Shown one piece after another: positions 7,895-18,751 of a stretch of DNA of 64,000 bases (its first letter is position 1; each line of letters opens with the position of its first letter). The notes beneath the pieces are model-generated. The model saw only the letters and a list, made by a program, of their open reading frames with translations. It searched no databases and had not been told where the DNA came from. The stretch comes from Pseudomonadota bacterium. Its GTDB lineage: Bacteria > Myxococcota_A > Polyangia > GCA-2747355. Made by a program: the position numbers and the translations under genes. Location: contig JADJTL010000001.1 of assembly GCA_016711215.1 (NCBI GenBank), positions 1,262,614-1,326,613 of the forward strand, in the 5' to 3' direction.

Positions 7895-9631
7895 ATGGGC
7901 GTCGAAGCATCGGAGCACGCGCCGCGCGGCGCCGCAGCCAGCGGCCTGCTCAAGGCTTGTCCGCAGTGCGATGCACGCTACCCGTCCTACGCGAACTTCT
8001 GTCCCGCCGATGGCCAGCGGCTACGGGCGCTCGACGATGGGCTCGACGATGGGCTCGACGATGGGCTCAACGATGCGCCGGATCCGTGGCTTGGGCGGCT
8101 GCTCGACACGCGCTACCGCGTCGAGTCCTGGCTCGGACATGGGGGCATGGGCGTGGTCTACGCGGCGCGCCACGTGATCCTCGATAAGCCGGTGGCGATC
8201 AAGCTGCTGCGTGCCGATCTCTGCCGCGATCAGACCCTCGTCGAGCGCTTCTTCCGCGAGGCGCGCGCGGCCTCGCGTATCGGACATCCAAACATCGTCG
8301 ATGTCACCGACTCGGGCGTGCTGCCCAATGGCCAGCACTTCCTCGTGATGGAGCGGCTGATCGGCTGCACGATGGCCGCCGAGCTGGAGCGCGCCGGGCT
8401 CGGCGCAGCGCTGCTCCCGCTCGAGCGCGTGCTCGATCTCGCCCGGCAAATGGCCCACGGACTCGCCGCCGCGCATTCCAAGGGCATCGTGCACCGCGAT
8501 CTCAAGCCGGCCAATATCTTCATCGTCAACTCGCAGAGCCTTCGCAGCAGCGCGTCCTCGCCGGGCTACCGCAGTGATTTCGTCAAGCTGCTCGATTTTG
8601 GCATCGCCAGGTTCGTCAGCCGGCGGACGCGCTTGACGCAGCAGGGGAGCATCTTCGGCACCCCGCAGTACATGTCGCCCGAGCAGGCGACCGGGGACGA
8701 CGCCGACCATCGGGGGGATATCTACGCCCTCGGTTGCATGCTCTACGAGCTGCTGAGCGGTGCACCTCCCTTCGTCGCCGAAACCTTCGCTGGAACGCTC
8801 CACCAGCAGATCAGCGCAACCCCACGGCCGCTGTCGGTTGTAGCGCCAGCCCGAGCGCTGCCGACCGCGCTCGAGCAGGGCGTGCTGCGCATGCTGGCCA
8901 AGCGGCCCGAGGAGCGCTTCGCCAACGCGAACGAGGTCGCCGCGCTGATCGACGGCTGCGTGGGGGCAGGGCTCAATCGCCCGCCGCGGGGCGCGTCGGC
9001 GAGGCTGGCGCTACCCACCGCCGAGCGCGGGCCGCCGGTCGATCAGCCCCCGCTCGCGCGTGCGGGTTGGCGCGCTGCGCGCCGCGCCAGCCTCGCCCTC
9101 GCACTCGGCGCGCTGGTCCTCGCCGCAGCGGCCGCTGGCTGGTGGCGCCAGCGCGAAGGGGGGGCCCGCGACGCCACCTTCACGACGACGCCGCTCCGCG
9201 CTGCGCCGGCGCCCCGCGTGTATCGGGCGCGCGCCGGCGATCGCCAGGAGGAGGGTCGTGGCACTCTCCTCCTGGAGACACGACCACCGGGAGCGAGCGT
9301 CAGTGTCGCGGGCAGAGCGCTCGGGCGCACCCCTCTGAGCCTCTCGGTGCCCATGACGGCGGTGACGCCTTTCGCCTTCCAGAAGGGCGGCTATCGGGTC
9401 GAACGCCGGGCCATCACCGCCACGGTGGGCACCAGCGCCTGGGTCATCACCCTGCGCCGACTTCCACAAGAGGCGGGGGCCTCGGCCCCGCGCGGCGGGC
9501 CCTCGGTCGTCCCTGAGGCGCGTATGGCACCGCGCGCGCGCGCGCGACCGAAGCGGGCCGACCTGCGCGACCCTTTCGGCGTGCAGGGTCCCCAGGGCCA
9601 GCAACCTGCGGCGATCCGAACGTCGCGCTGA
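7895..9631 (+). CDS. Transmembrane Ser/Thr protein kinase with zinc-ribbon-like N-terminus and PEGA tail
   Basis: A 578-aa Hanks-type kinase. It begins with a CPQC...FCPADG motif (Cys22, Cys25, Cys36; the fourth ligand appears to be Asp or absent), then an acidic LDDG repeat. The kinase domain (about residues 72-350) has GHGGMGVVY, VAIKLL, HRDLKPANIF, DFGIARF and GTPQYMSPEQA, so it should be active. A membrane helix lies near residues 395-415 (ASLALALGALVLAAAAAGWW). The exported tail has a PEGA-like segment (LLLETRPPGASVSVAGRALG), a module associated with surface anchoring. It precedes a second, related kinase by 93 bp; no sensor ligand is evident. Confidence 0.88.
   Translation: MGVEASEHAPRGAAASGLLKACPQCDARYPSYANFCPADGQRLRALDDGLDDGLDDGLNDAPDPWLGRLLDTRYRVESWLGHGGMGVVYAARHVILDKPVAIKLLRADLCRDQTLVERFFREARAASRIGHPNIVDVTDSGVLPNGQHFLVMERLIGCTMAAELERAGLGAALLPLERVLDLARQMAHGLAAAHSKGIVHRDLKPANIFIVNSQSLRSSASSPGYRSDFVKLLDFGIARFVSRRTRLTQQGSIFGTPQYMSPEQATGDDADHRGDIYALGCMLYELLSGAPPFVAETFAGTLHQQISATPRPLSVVAPARALPTALEQGVLRMLAKRPEERFANANEVAALIDGCVGAGLNRPPRGASARLALPTAERGPPVDQPPLARAGWRAARRASLALALGALVLAAAAAGWWRQREGGARDATFTTTPLRAAPAPRVYRARAGDRQEEGRGTLLLETRPPGASVSVAGRALGRTPLSLSVPMTAVTPFAFQKGGYRVERRAITATVGTSAWVITLRRLPQEAGASAPRGGPSVVPEARMAPRARARPKRADLRDPFGVQGPQGQQPAAIRTSR
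8029..8076 (+). repeat. 12-bp in-frame tandem repeat (3 perfect copies plus 1 variant)
   Basis: The unit GCTCGACGATGG occurs at 8029-8040, 8041-8052 and 8053-8064, followed by the variant GCTCAACGATGC. It encodes a Leu-Asp-Asp-Gly repeat in the linker between the zinc-ribbon-like motif and the kinase domain, so copy-number change would alter linker length without a frameshift. Confidence 0.9.
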
Positions 9632-9724
9632 GGCCGGCCAACTCGACAGCCGGGCGATCGTGCATGCTAGGATGCGCGATCTCGATGTGCCGCGCGCCTG
9701 CCGCGTGCGCCGCTAGGGCGGGGG

Positions 9725-11284
<1,560 letters not shown>

Positions 11285-11303
11285 CTGAAGAGGCCTTTCG
11301 AGT

Positions 11304-11316
11304 GGCCCGCCGGGCC
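11304..11316. terminator. Weak candidate bidirectional terminator hairpin
   Basis: GGCCC-GCC-GGGCC forms a 5-bp GC stem in the 54-bp gap between two convergent genes. No T tract follows on either side, so intrinsic termination is uncertain. Confidence 0.25.
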
Positions 11317-11338
11317 TGATCCCTTGCTCCGTGCTCGC

Positions 11339-13459
11339 TCAGCGTCGTGGACGACGCCCGCGCCCACGGCTCGCGCCCTCGGAGGCGCGCGCGCGCTCGA
11401 CGCGCAGCGTCTGCTCCCCGTAAGGCTTGCCGTTCAGCGCCTCGACCGCCTGATCAACGATCCGCTCGTGGAGCAGAATATGGCAATGCCGGTCCTGCTG
11501 GTTGACGGGCCCGATCTCGTCCGCCCGCAGCCCGGCCTCGAGCTGAATGAAGCTCGTCAGATCCTCGACCCGCACACCATGCTGACGTCCGACATTGACG
11601 AAGACGCGCGTCAGCTCGGCCGTCGGAGGGGTCAGGGCGGCCGGCGCCGCGCTGGCCGTGGCATCGCTGAGGTCGAAGGTCTCGAAATACTCGACGTCTC
11701 CGGCACCGGTGGTCACGCTCTCGCGCGCACCAACGTCCTCCTGGCTGGCAGTCGGGAGCCGCTCACCCTCGCTATTCGCAGGAGCGCGACGCCGTCGCCG
11801 GGGCGCCTCGCCCGCGGCGCCTTCGCGGCGGAGAGCGACAGCCCCAGCCGTCGAAGCCGGCCCTGAAAGCGGCGCCGCCCGCGCTGCCGGGGCTGCCTCC
11901 TCGCCACCAGCTGGGGCGGCGGCCACCGCGGCGCGCGCTGGCTCCTCCGCGGGCGTAGCCTCCCGGGCGGAGTGGTCGCTCTCGCTCCGTGCTCCCCCAC
12001 GACGCCCGCCTCGCCGCGGGCGCCGATCCGCGTCGCCGCGGGCGACCTCCTCGCGCGCCTCCGTCGCCGCTGCCCGTGGCGGGTCTGCCGCTGCCAAGGC
12101 CGAGCCGAGCAGCTGCGCCAGCAGCTGCTCGCCGTCCTCGCTCGACTGGATGCGACGCAGCAGCCTCAGCAAGGTCGGTGCCGCGGCCTGCTCCCGGTAG
12201 CGCGCGCGCAAACGCTCGAGCTGTTCGCCCTCACGCCGACTCGAGAGCTCCTCGGCCGACGGCAGATGACGATGCTCCGGGGTTATCTTGTGGATCAGCT
12301 TGACGTAGTAGAGGCTGCCGACCTCGCGCGGCGAGACCAGCGAGACCGCAATGCCGCTCCGTCCGGCGCGCCCCGTGCGCCCAGTGCGGTGCACGTAGAC
12401 GTCCGCAGATTCGGGGAAGTCGTAGTTGATGACATGGCTCAGCTCGGGCAGGTCGATACCGCGCGCCGCCACGTCGGTGGCGACGAGATATTGCACCTGG
12501 CCGGCACGCATGCGCGTCATCACCTGTTCGCGCTCCCCCTGGCCGAGGTCGCTGCTGATCCCCTCGGCGCGAAAGCCGCGCTGCGAGAGGAAATTCGCCA
12601 GGCGGGCGGTTTCGTCGCGGGTATTGCAGAAGATCAGCGCGCGATGAGGCTGCTCGTAGTCGAGCACGCGCAGCAGGTCCTCGCTGCGTCCGCCGCCGCT
12701 GATCTGATAACAGACGTGGTCGATCTCGCGCACGCCGACGAAGTCCTGCGAGAGGTAGAGGCGCTCGGGATCCCGCAGGTAGCGGTCGATCAGCCGCTGA
12801 ATCTCGCCGGGAATGGTCGCCGAGAAGAGCAGCGTCTGACGCTCGCGCGGCAGGCGCTCGAGGATCGCGTTGAGCTCCTCCTGAAAGCCCATCGAGAGCA
12901 TTTCGTCGCACTCATCGAGCACCAACGTCCGCAGCGCGCGCGGCGAGAGGGTACCGCGCCGCAGGTGGTCGAGCACACGACCGGGCGTGCCGATAATCAC
13001 CTGCGCGCCCTCGGCGAGCAGGCGGGCCTGGGGCGGAAGCGCGGCGCCGCCATAGATCGCGACGCAGACCGTCCCCTTGACGGCAGCGACCCGCGCACAT
13101 TCGCGATGCACCTGCATCGCCAGCTCGCGGGTGGGGGCGAGGATCAAGGCCTGTGCTTCGCGCCGGTCGACATCGACCAAGCGCTCGACGAGCGGGATCG
13201 CGAAGGCGGCGGTCTTGCCGCTGCCCGTGCGGCTTTGCACCAGGAGATCGCGGCCAGCGAGCGCGAGGGGCACGGTCTGCGCCTGGACCGCGGTCGGCGC
13301 GCTGAAGCCCATCTCGGTCAAGGCCGCGACGAGCGTCTCGCTGAGGCCGAGCTCCTCGAAGCTGATCGAGGGCGCTGGGTCGTTCGTCGTGGCGAGCTCC
13401 GCGGTCGTCGGCTCGGGGTTCGTCATCGGAGAAGGAATCATCGGCTCAGTTGGGGTCAC
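11339..13459 (-). CDS. DEAD-box family ATP-dependent RNA helicase (DECD variant) with DbpA-type RNA-binding C-terminus
   Basis: A 706-aa helicase acting on structured RNA (ribosome assembly, mRNA turnover or cold adaptation). The order is Q motif and Walker A (SRTGSGKTAAF), motif II as DECD (VLDECDEMLSMGF) rather than DEAD, SAT motif (SATIPGEIQ), then HRTGRTGRAGRSG. A long disordered Arg/Glu/Ala-rich linker follows, and a C-terminal DbpA/CsdA-like domain (VFVNVGRQHGVRVEDLTSF to KPYGEQTLRVERA) with a basic tail. The start is taken as GTG 13459, with a GGAG about 7 bases upstream, overlapping the preceding gene by 14 bases. It is the last gene of a long minus-strand run. Confidence 0.92.
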   Translation of the reverse strand: MTPTEPMIPSPMTNPEPTTAELATTNDPAPSISFEELGLSETLVAALTEMGFSAPTAVQAQTVPLALAGRDLLVQSRTGSGKTAAFAIPLVERLVDVDRREAQALILAPTRELAMQVHRECARVAAVKGTVCVAIYGGAALPPQARLLAEGAQVIIGTPGRVLDHLRRGTLSPRALRTLVLDECDEMLSMGFQEELNAILERLPRERQTLLFSATIPGEIQRLIDRYLRDPERLYLSQDFVGVREIDHVCYQISGGGRSEDLLRVLDYEQPHRALIFCNTRDETARLANFLSQRGFRAEGISSDLGQGEREQVMTRMRAGQVQYLVATDVAARGIDLPELSHVINYDFPESADVYVHRTGRTGRAGRSGIAVSLVSPREVGSLYYVKLIHKITPEHRHLPSAEELSSRREGEQLERLRARYREQAAAPTLLRLLRRIQSSEDGEQLLAQLLGSALAAADPPRAAATEAREEVARGDADRRPRRGGRRGGARSESDHSAREATPAEEPARAAVAAAPAGGEEAAPAARAAPLSGPASTAGAVALRREGAAGEAPRRRRRAPANSEGERLPTASQEDVGARESVTTGAGDVEYFETFDLSDATASAAPAALTPPTAELTRVFVNVGRQHGVRVEDLTSFIQLEAGLRADEIGPVNQQDRHCHILLHERIVDQAVEALNGKPYGEQTLRVERARASEGASRGRGRRPRR

Positions 13460-14183
13460 GGGGCGGCTCCGCGGGTTGGGGGGACGGTCGGGTGAGCTGC
13501 GGGCTCACCAGCCGGCCCGCGGTGATGAGCGAGCGAGCGCGCGTTAGCTGTTGATTGAGGTGGCGCAAACGCTCCAAGTAACGGTCAATAAAGCGGTAGA
13601 CAACATCACTATACGAAAGCTGAAGCTCGTCCAGCGCGCGATGGACCTCGGCTAGCAGGTCGATGGCGGGGCTGACGCCGCGATTGGCCAGCTCCTCGAG
13701 TCGGCAGCGATGTGCGACCAGTTGCCAGCGCCAGCGCCAGCCCTCGGTCCAGTTCGCCCATTCGCCGCCAGGGTCGAAGCCGAAGCGCACGGCGCGCGCT
13801 TGCAGCGCGAAGGCCTCCTGGTGCAGCTCGGTCAGCAGCCCTTGGAGTCGGCGCTGACAGTCGATCAGCTCCTCGGGATTGTCGGCCCTGCTGCTGATGC
13901 GCGGAGCGGAGACGGCGGGCTTGTTCTCGTAAGCGCCCGCATGCGTCGCGACGACCGAAGCGGCGACCCACAGGCACAGCGCCACCGTCGCGACGAGGTG
14001 GACCACCTGCGTACCGACGCGCCAGCGCCGCACACAGCGGGGCTCAGCGCCCGCGCCGGCAGCCTGCTCGTCCAGCGCCTCGCCCACGGACTCGCGTGCC
14101 GCTTCTCCTGCTGATTCGCTCGCTGGTTCCACTGATACCGCCGACACACTCCCCCCGCGAGCGCCCGCGCGCGGCCCCACCAT
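13446..14183 (-). CDS. Unrecognised single-pass membrane protein
   Basis: A protein of up to 245 aa that I do not recognise. An acidic, Ala/Ser/Glu-rich N-terminus precedes one membrane helix (VVHLVATVALCLWVAASVVA, about residues 59-78). The following domain of about 150 residues is alpha-helical and coiled-coil-like, rich in Leu, Arg and Glu, with a Trp-rich patch (EWANWTEGWRWRWQL). ATG 14183 has no obvious ribosome site; a start a little downstream, near a GGGGGGAG run, is possible. It overlaps the helicase start by 14 bases, so the two are likely co-translated. No function is assigned. Confidence 0.65.
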   Translation of the reverse strand: MVGPRAGARGGSVSAVSVEPASESAGEAARESVGEALDEQAAGAGAEPRCVRRWRVGTQVVHLVATVALCLWVAASVVATHAGAYENKPAVSAPRISSRADNPEELIDCQRRLQGLLTELHQEAFALQARAVRFGFDPGGEWANWTEGWRWRWQLVAHRCRLEELANRGVSPAIDLLAEVHRALDELQLSYSDVVYRFIDRYLERLRHLNQQLTRARSLITAGRLVSPQLTRPSPQPAEPPRDPN

Positions 14184-14306
14184 CTACAGCCGGCATCCCC
14201 CATCCGTCAAGCGAGGCTGCGCGACCAGCGCCCGCGCTCCGATCCCTCCCGGCAGCCTGTCGATCGCTGGCGCACCTGGCGACGGGAGCCATCGATCCAC
14301 GGGGTG

Positions 14307-16256
14307 CTAGGACTCGGGTCGTGCCAGCCTCAGGCTGAAGCGCCCGTCGGAATCGGTGACGGCGGTGGCTCGCGGCAGGGCCAAGGGAGGCCTGGCGTCC
14401 TCCCCTTGCCGGGCCACGCTCTCGAAGGCCTGGACGGTGCATCCGCTCGCGCCGACGCCGGTCGCGTCGACGACCCGCCCGTGGAGCAGCGCGGCCTCGG
14501 GCAGCCGCAGGTCCAGGGCGTCGCGGGGCTCGCTGAGGTCGAGATCGAGTTGTGTCGTGGCGGCCAGGCTGACGGTCGCGGGCGGCCGCACCGTGAGGTC
14601 GTAGCTCCCCGGATCGACCCAAAGCGCGAAGGTCCCATCTGCCCCGCTGAGCGCGCTCGCAGATCCCTGGACGGCCGCTGTCACGGCGGCCTTGCTCGGC
14701 GTGACCGGAGCGGCCTCGATCAGCGCGCCCGCGACGATCTCGCCGCCCGGCCCACGCACCCGCCCCACGATCCGCAAGCGCTCCAGCAGCCGCAGCGGCT
14801 CCAGTGGCCGCCCGCCCGGCGCGACCGCGATGCCGCCACGGCGGAGGCTGGCCCAGCGACTGCGCGCGGGCGCGATCACCGTGATCTCGTAGCTCCGCGC
14901 CGCGTTATCCCCGGGGAGCAGCAGGAGCGTCGCGCGACCCTCGGCGTCGGTCACAGCCGCCTGCCGATGATGCGCGCGACAGCGCCCCAGCTCCGGCGGG
15001 GCCTCCAGCGCAGTGAAGTCGTCGCTGGCAAGGCTAACCTCCGCGCTGGCGACCGGGCCGCCGTCATCGCCCACGACCTGCAGGGTATAGCCGTCGGCGG
15101 CGGGGAAGGGAGGGAGGATCAGTGGGCTCGGGAGCACGACCGGCTGCAACCCGCCCGCGCCGTCGAGCGCAGCCAAGCCCAGCAGTGCGCCACTGCATTC
15201 GACCGTCGGCAGCTGCTGCGCCGCGGCCTCGCCGCTGGTGCTCGCGTCAGCGGCGAGGCGCAGGGCATAGCGCTCGATTCCGCGTGGCAACGCCAGCGCG
15301 AAGGCGCCGAGACAGCGCTCGATCGGCGCACAGCGGCAGCGGCTCGGCTGCGCCTTGCTGCACGTGCGCCCGATCGTCGAGCGCAGGCGCGCGGCCTGAC
15401 CTTCACCGACGGCGCGCAGATCGACGCTGAAGGCCAGCGGCGTGCCCGAAGCATCGAGGACCCGACCGATCATGACGATCGAGCGGTCGCGCCCGTCGAG
15501 ATAGAGGTCGCGTTGCAGGTGGTCCGTCAGGCTGACGGCGGGCTCAAAAACCGGCGGGAAGCTCGGCGGACAGTCACGATCTGCGCTGCCGACACAGGCG
15601 TCGCTGTGGTCGACAGGCGAGCGCGGCACCGCGACGCCAGCGTAGCTCTGACCGCGATTGAGCAGGAACAAGAACGACCCCGCCGCCGTCGCGCCGCCGC
15701 CCGAGTGCTCGCCAAGATCCCCCTCGCCTCCCTCGACGATCGTACTGGCCTCGAGCTGCACGACGGGCCGACCGGCGATGCGTGACTTGCGCCAAACCGT
15801 GACGTCCGCCGGCAAGGGCGTCTCTGGATCGTCGGAGGCGACCACCCTGCCGCGCCAAAGGACCGCCGCGTCGAGCACGAGCTCGAGCTCCTGCGCCGCC
15901 CCGGGCAGCGCACCGAGGAACTCCTGCGCGACCCAACCGCGATCGTTTGTTGGCGGGCGAAGCTCGAGATCGACCGTTCCGGCCGCGCGGCGCACACAGC
16001 GCTGCAAACTCAAGTCGCAGATCAGGTCACCGGGACAGCCATCGAGGGTGCGGCAGACCCGGGGTGCATCGATCGCCGCGCCATCATCGACAGCGGCACA
16101 GCCGAAGAGGCAAAGCGCGAAGGTCGGCGCTAGGAGCGCGAGACGGACGGCGGCGCTATCGCGACAGCAGGGGCGCTCCGCCGCCCAGGCCCGCAGCTGC
16201 CGCGCACGCGCCGGCCGCATCCTCGCGCCTGACCGCGCCGCGCTGGCTGACCTCAT
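14307..16256 (-). CDS. Predicted lipoprotein with carboxypeptidase-regulatory-like (beta-sandwich) repeats
   Basis: A 649-aa protein. A hydrophobic stretch ending in FALCLFGCAAV looks like a lipobox, although it lies about 50 residues from the annotated start, so the true start may be further in. A Cys-rich segment follows (CRTLDGCPGDLICDLSLQRC). Later regions hold at least two CarboxypepD_reg-like modules (IVGRVRGPGGEIVAGALIEA with DGTFALWVDPGSYDLTV, and LLHGRVVDATGVGASGC with DSDGRFSLRL). The protein stops inside the last module, just after FSLRLARPES. The ATG overlaps the upstream gene's stop by 4 bases. Probably an exported surface protein; function unknown. Confidence 0.75.
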   Translation of the reverse strand: MRSASAARSGARMRPARARQLRAWAAERPCCRDSAAVRLALLAPTFALCLFGCAAVDDGAAIDAPRVCRTLDGCPGDLICDLSLQRCVRRAAGTVDLELRPPTNDRGWVAQEFLGALPGAAQELELVLDAAVLWRGRVVASDDPETPLPADVTVWRKSRIAGRPVVQLEASTIVEGGEGDLGEHSGGGATAAGSFLFLLNRGQSYAGVAVPRSPVDHSDACVGSADRDCPPSFPPVFEPAVSLTDHLQRDLYLDGRDRSIVMIGRVLDASGTPLAFSVDLRAVGEGQAARLRSTIGRTCSKAQPSRCRCAPIERCLGAFALALPRGIERYALRLAADASTSGEAAAQQLPTVECSGALLGLAALDGAGGLQPVVLPSPLILPPFPAADGYTLQVVGDDGGPVASAEVSLASDDFTALEAPPELGRCRAHHRQAAVTDAEGRATLLLLPGDNAARSYEITVIAPARSRWASLRRGGIAVAPGGRPLEPLRLLERLRIVGRVRGPGGEIVAGALIEAAPVTPSKAAVTAAVQGSASALSGADGTFALWVDPGSYDLTVRPPATVSLAATTQLDLDLSEPRDALDLRLPEAALLHGRVVDATGVGASGCTVQAFESVARQGEDARPPLALPRATAVTDSDGRFSLRLARPES

Positions 16257-16909
16257 GGGGTCACCCCATCCTCGAGGGCAGGCGGCAGCGGCTCGATGCA
16301 GTTGAAGACCCAGAGCAGGCTGTCGCGCAGGCCGCCGGCGTTCGGTTGCCGCAAATCACTGCCGCGCCCGACAAAGCCGCTGTCGCTGACATAGAGCTCG
16401 AGGACGTGGCGGCCGAGTTCGCGATTGACCTTGTCGTCGCAGAGGCCCTCGACATCGAAGAAGTAACCGCGACGCCCGTCGAGGATGCCGCGCGGCGGCG
16501 AGTCGACGCGATCATTGTTGAGCGCCAGCGCCCGATCATAGCGCCCGTCGACGAAGGCGCGCGTGCGCAACTCCTGCTCGTCGGGATCGATGACGATCGT
16601 GCTGAAGGTCTGCGTCGGTCTCGGGCCGCTCGTCGCGCTCTGGGGAAAGGAGAACACCTGGTCGGGCGGCGGCTGCGTATGCTCCGGGACGATCCGGGGC
16701 GCGTGCTCCTGCGGTGAGTGCAGGTCCTCGGGCAGGATGCAGCCAACCCCGCCGAAGCTCCCCGTCGCCAGCGCGCTGAGCATCGCCATGCCCTGCAGGC
16801 GATGCAGGCGCGGTGCCAAGGCAGTCCACCACGACCGACCCGCGTTCTTCCGGGGCTTCGCGGCGCGGCGCTGCGCGAGAGGCGTCTTGCTGCCGGACAT
16901 GAATGTCAT
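16253..16909 (-). CDS. Predicted exported lipoprotein, function unknown
   Basis: A 218-aa protein with a long basic leader followed by a hydrophobic segment ending LATGSFGGVGCILP, which fits an atypical lipoprotein signal. The mature part is Pro-rich at first, then a compact domain with YFFDVEGLCDDKVNRELG and a final Cys (WVFNCIEPLPP). No family is recognised. It is translationally coupled (ATGA) to the following larger lipoprotein, so the two products may act together at the envelope, and it lies 44 bp downstream of the FHA-sigma54 activator gene. Confidence 0.65.
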   Translation of the reverse strand: MTFMSGSKTPLAQRRAAKPRKNAGRSWWTALAPRLHRLQGMAMLSALATGSFGGVGCILPEDLHSPQEHAPRIVPEHTQPPPDQVFSFPQSATSGPRPTQTFSTIVIDPDEQELRTRAFVDGRYDRALALNNDRVDSPPRGILDGRRGYFFDVEGLCDDKVNRELGRHVLELYVSDSGFVGRGSDLRQPNAGGLRDSLLWVFNCIEPLPPALEDGVTP

Positions 16910-16953
16910 GTTCCGCGCTCACGTTTCCAAAAAACGACCACCCTACGCACCGC

Positions 16954-18738
16954 TCAGGACGCCGATTCCTGGGGCTCGTCGCCCCGCTCCAGGTAGCGAA
17001 AGATCGTCCGCGGGTCGACGTCCAGCTGCCGTGCCGTCTGGGTCCGATTGCCACCATTACGGATCAGCACCTCGGCCACGTAGCGCCGGGCGTAGTCCTC
17101 CTTGGCCTGGGCCAGCGGAACGACCGGCGGCAGGTCCTCGGACTTGAGGTCCAGATCGACCGCCGAGAGCAGGGGCTTCTCACTGAGGACCACGGCCCGC
17201 TTGAGGTGGTTCTCGAGCTGGCGAATGTTGCCCGGCCAGCCGTGGCGACGGACAGCCACTGCCGCATCGGCCGTCAGCCCGCGCACCTTGCTCCCCAGCT
17301 CGTCGACATAGCGATCGAGCAGGTACTTGGCGATCAACATGACGTCCTCACCACGCTCGCGCAAGGGCGGCAGATGCAGGTTCACCACGTTGATCCGGTA
17401 GTAGAGGTCCTCGCGGAAGGCCCCTGCCGCGACCTGCTGCTGCAGGTTGCGATTGGTAGCCGCGACGACGCGGATGTCGACCGGCTCCGGGCGCGTCTCG
17501 CCGACGCGCACCACAGCTTTTTCCTGCAGCACCCGTAGCAGCTTGACCTGGAGACCCAAGGGCAGCTCGCCAATCTCGTCGAGAAAGAGCGTGCCGCCGT
17601 CGGCCGCGTGGAACTTGCCGCGCCGATGGCTGACCGCGCCAGTGAAGGCGCCTTTCGCGTGGCCGAAGAGCTCGCTCTCGATCAGGGACTCCGGAATCGC
17701 CCCGCAGTTGATCGAGATGAAGGGCCCGCGACAGCGCGGGGAGCGTTCATGCAATTCGAGCGCGATCAGCTCCTTCCCCGTCCCGGTCTCGCCGGTGATC
17801 AGCACCGAGATATCCGTCGGTGCCACCTTCTCCACCCGTCGAAACATCTCGCGCATCGGCTCGCAGGCGCCGATCACGCGGCCAAAGCGTAGGGCGTCCA
17901 ACCGCTGCTTGAGCTGCCGTCGATCGAGCTCCAGCGAGTTGATCAGCAGCGCGTTCTTGACGATCAGCGAGGCATGCGCCGAAAATCCATTGAGCAGCTC
18001 GAGCGTCGAGCGATCAAAGCTCTGCAACACGCTGTCATTGCCGAGATAGATCAGGCCGAGCAAGGTGTCCTGGTCGAGCAGCGGCACGCATAAGACCGAG
18101 GCGAGGCGCAGGCGCAGCACTGAGCGCGCGGCGCCGAGTTCGGCATCCTGCGCCACGTCGCTCACCAGCAGCGGCTGCCGCGTGCGCACGACGCGGGCGA
18201 TGATCGAGTCGCTGAGCTGATCGATCGCGTCCTCGAGCGACTCCTGCTCGACATTGCGCGCCACACTGATGCGCGGCACGTCACCATCGAGCAGCACGAG
18301 GAAGGCGCGCTGCGCGTGCGTCACGGCAATCACGGCGTCGAGGAGCTGCTCCAGGAGCTCCGGTAGTTCGTACTGCCGGAGCAGCCGGCTCGAGAACTCG
18401 AAGAACCTCCGGTAGGTCGCATCGCTCTCCGCCTTGGCCAGCGGCGCTGGCTCATCGTGCAGGCCAAAGACAAGCTCGCTGCCGCCGATGCGCAGCCGAT
18501 CGCCGTGCCGCAGCTCATGACGCGGACGGCGCTTACCGCCGACCCAAAGCTCCGCCTTGCCGATCGCGGCGATCTCGTACGCGCGGCCGTCGCACCGCAG
18601 GTGGCAGTGGGTCTCCGCCACGCTCGGATCCCCGACCGTGATGTCGCAATCCGCCCCGCGACCGACGGAGGTCAGGTTGCGGCATAAGGGGTGCGCGGTG
18701 CTGACACCGTCCGGGAGGATCACGCGCAGTGTCGCCAT
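16954..18738 (-). CDS. Sigma-54-dependent transcriptional activator with FHA and GAF domains
   Basis: A 594-aa enhancer-binding protein. The N-terminal FHA domain (about residues 1-95; SVGRGADCDITVGDPSVAET) binds phosphothreonine. A GAF domain follows (about 110-270), then an AAA+ domain with GETGTGKELIALELH, the sigma54-contacting GAFTGA loop, and FLDEIGELPL. A Fis-type HTH ends the protein (GGNRTQTARQLDVDPRTI). The ATG has GGAGG 8 bases upstream. The architecture couples Ser/Thr phosphorylation to sigma54 promoters, a combination common in myxobacteria, and a kinase gene lies two genes upstream in the same run. Confidence 0.93.
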   Translation of the reverse strand: MATLRVILPDGVSTAHPLCRNLTSVGRGADCDITVGDPSVAETHCHLRCDGRAYEIAAIGKAELWVGGKRRPRHELRHGDRLRIGGSELVFGLHDEPAPLAKAESDATYRRFFEFSSRLLRQYELPELLEQLLDAVIAVTHAQRAFLVLLDGDVPRISVARNVEQESLEDAIDQLSDSIIARVVRTRQPLLVSDVAQDAELGAARSVLRLRLASVLCVPLLDQDTLLGLIYLGNDSVLQSFDRSTLELLNGFSAHASLIVKNALLINSLELDRRQLKQRLDALRFGRVIGACEPMREMFRRVEKVAPTDISVLITGETGTGKELIALELHERSPRCRGPFISINCGAIPESLIESELFGHAKGAFTGAVSHRRGKFHAADGGTLFLDEIGELPLGLQVKLLRVLQEKAVVRVGETRPEPVDIRVVAATNRNLQQQVAAGAFREDLYYRINVVNLHLPPLRERGEDVMLIAKYLLDRYVDELGSKVRGLTADAAVAVRRHGWPGNIRQLENHLKRAVVLSEKPLLSAVDLDLKSEDLPPVVPLAQAKEDYARRYVAEVLIRNGGNRTQTARQLDVDPRTIFRYLERGDEPQESAS

Positions 18739-18751
18739 CCTCGGGCCTCCT

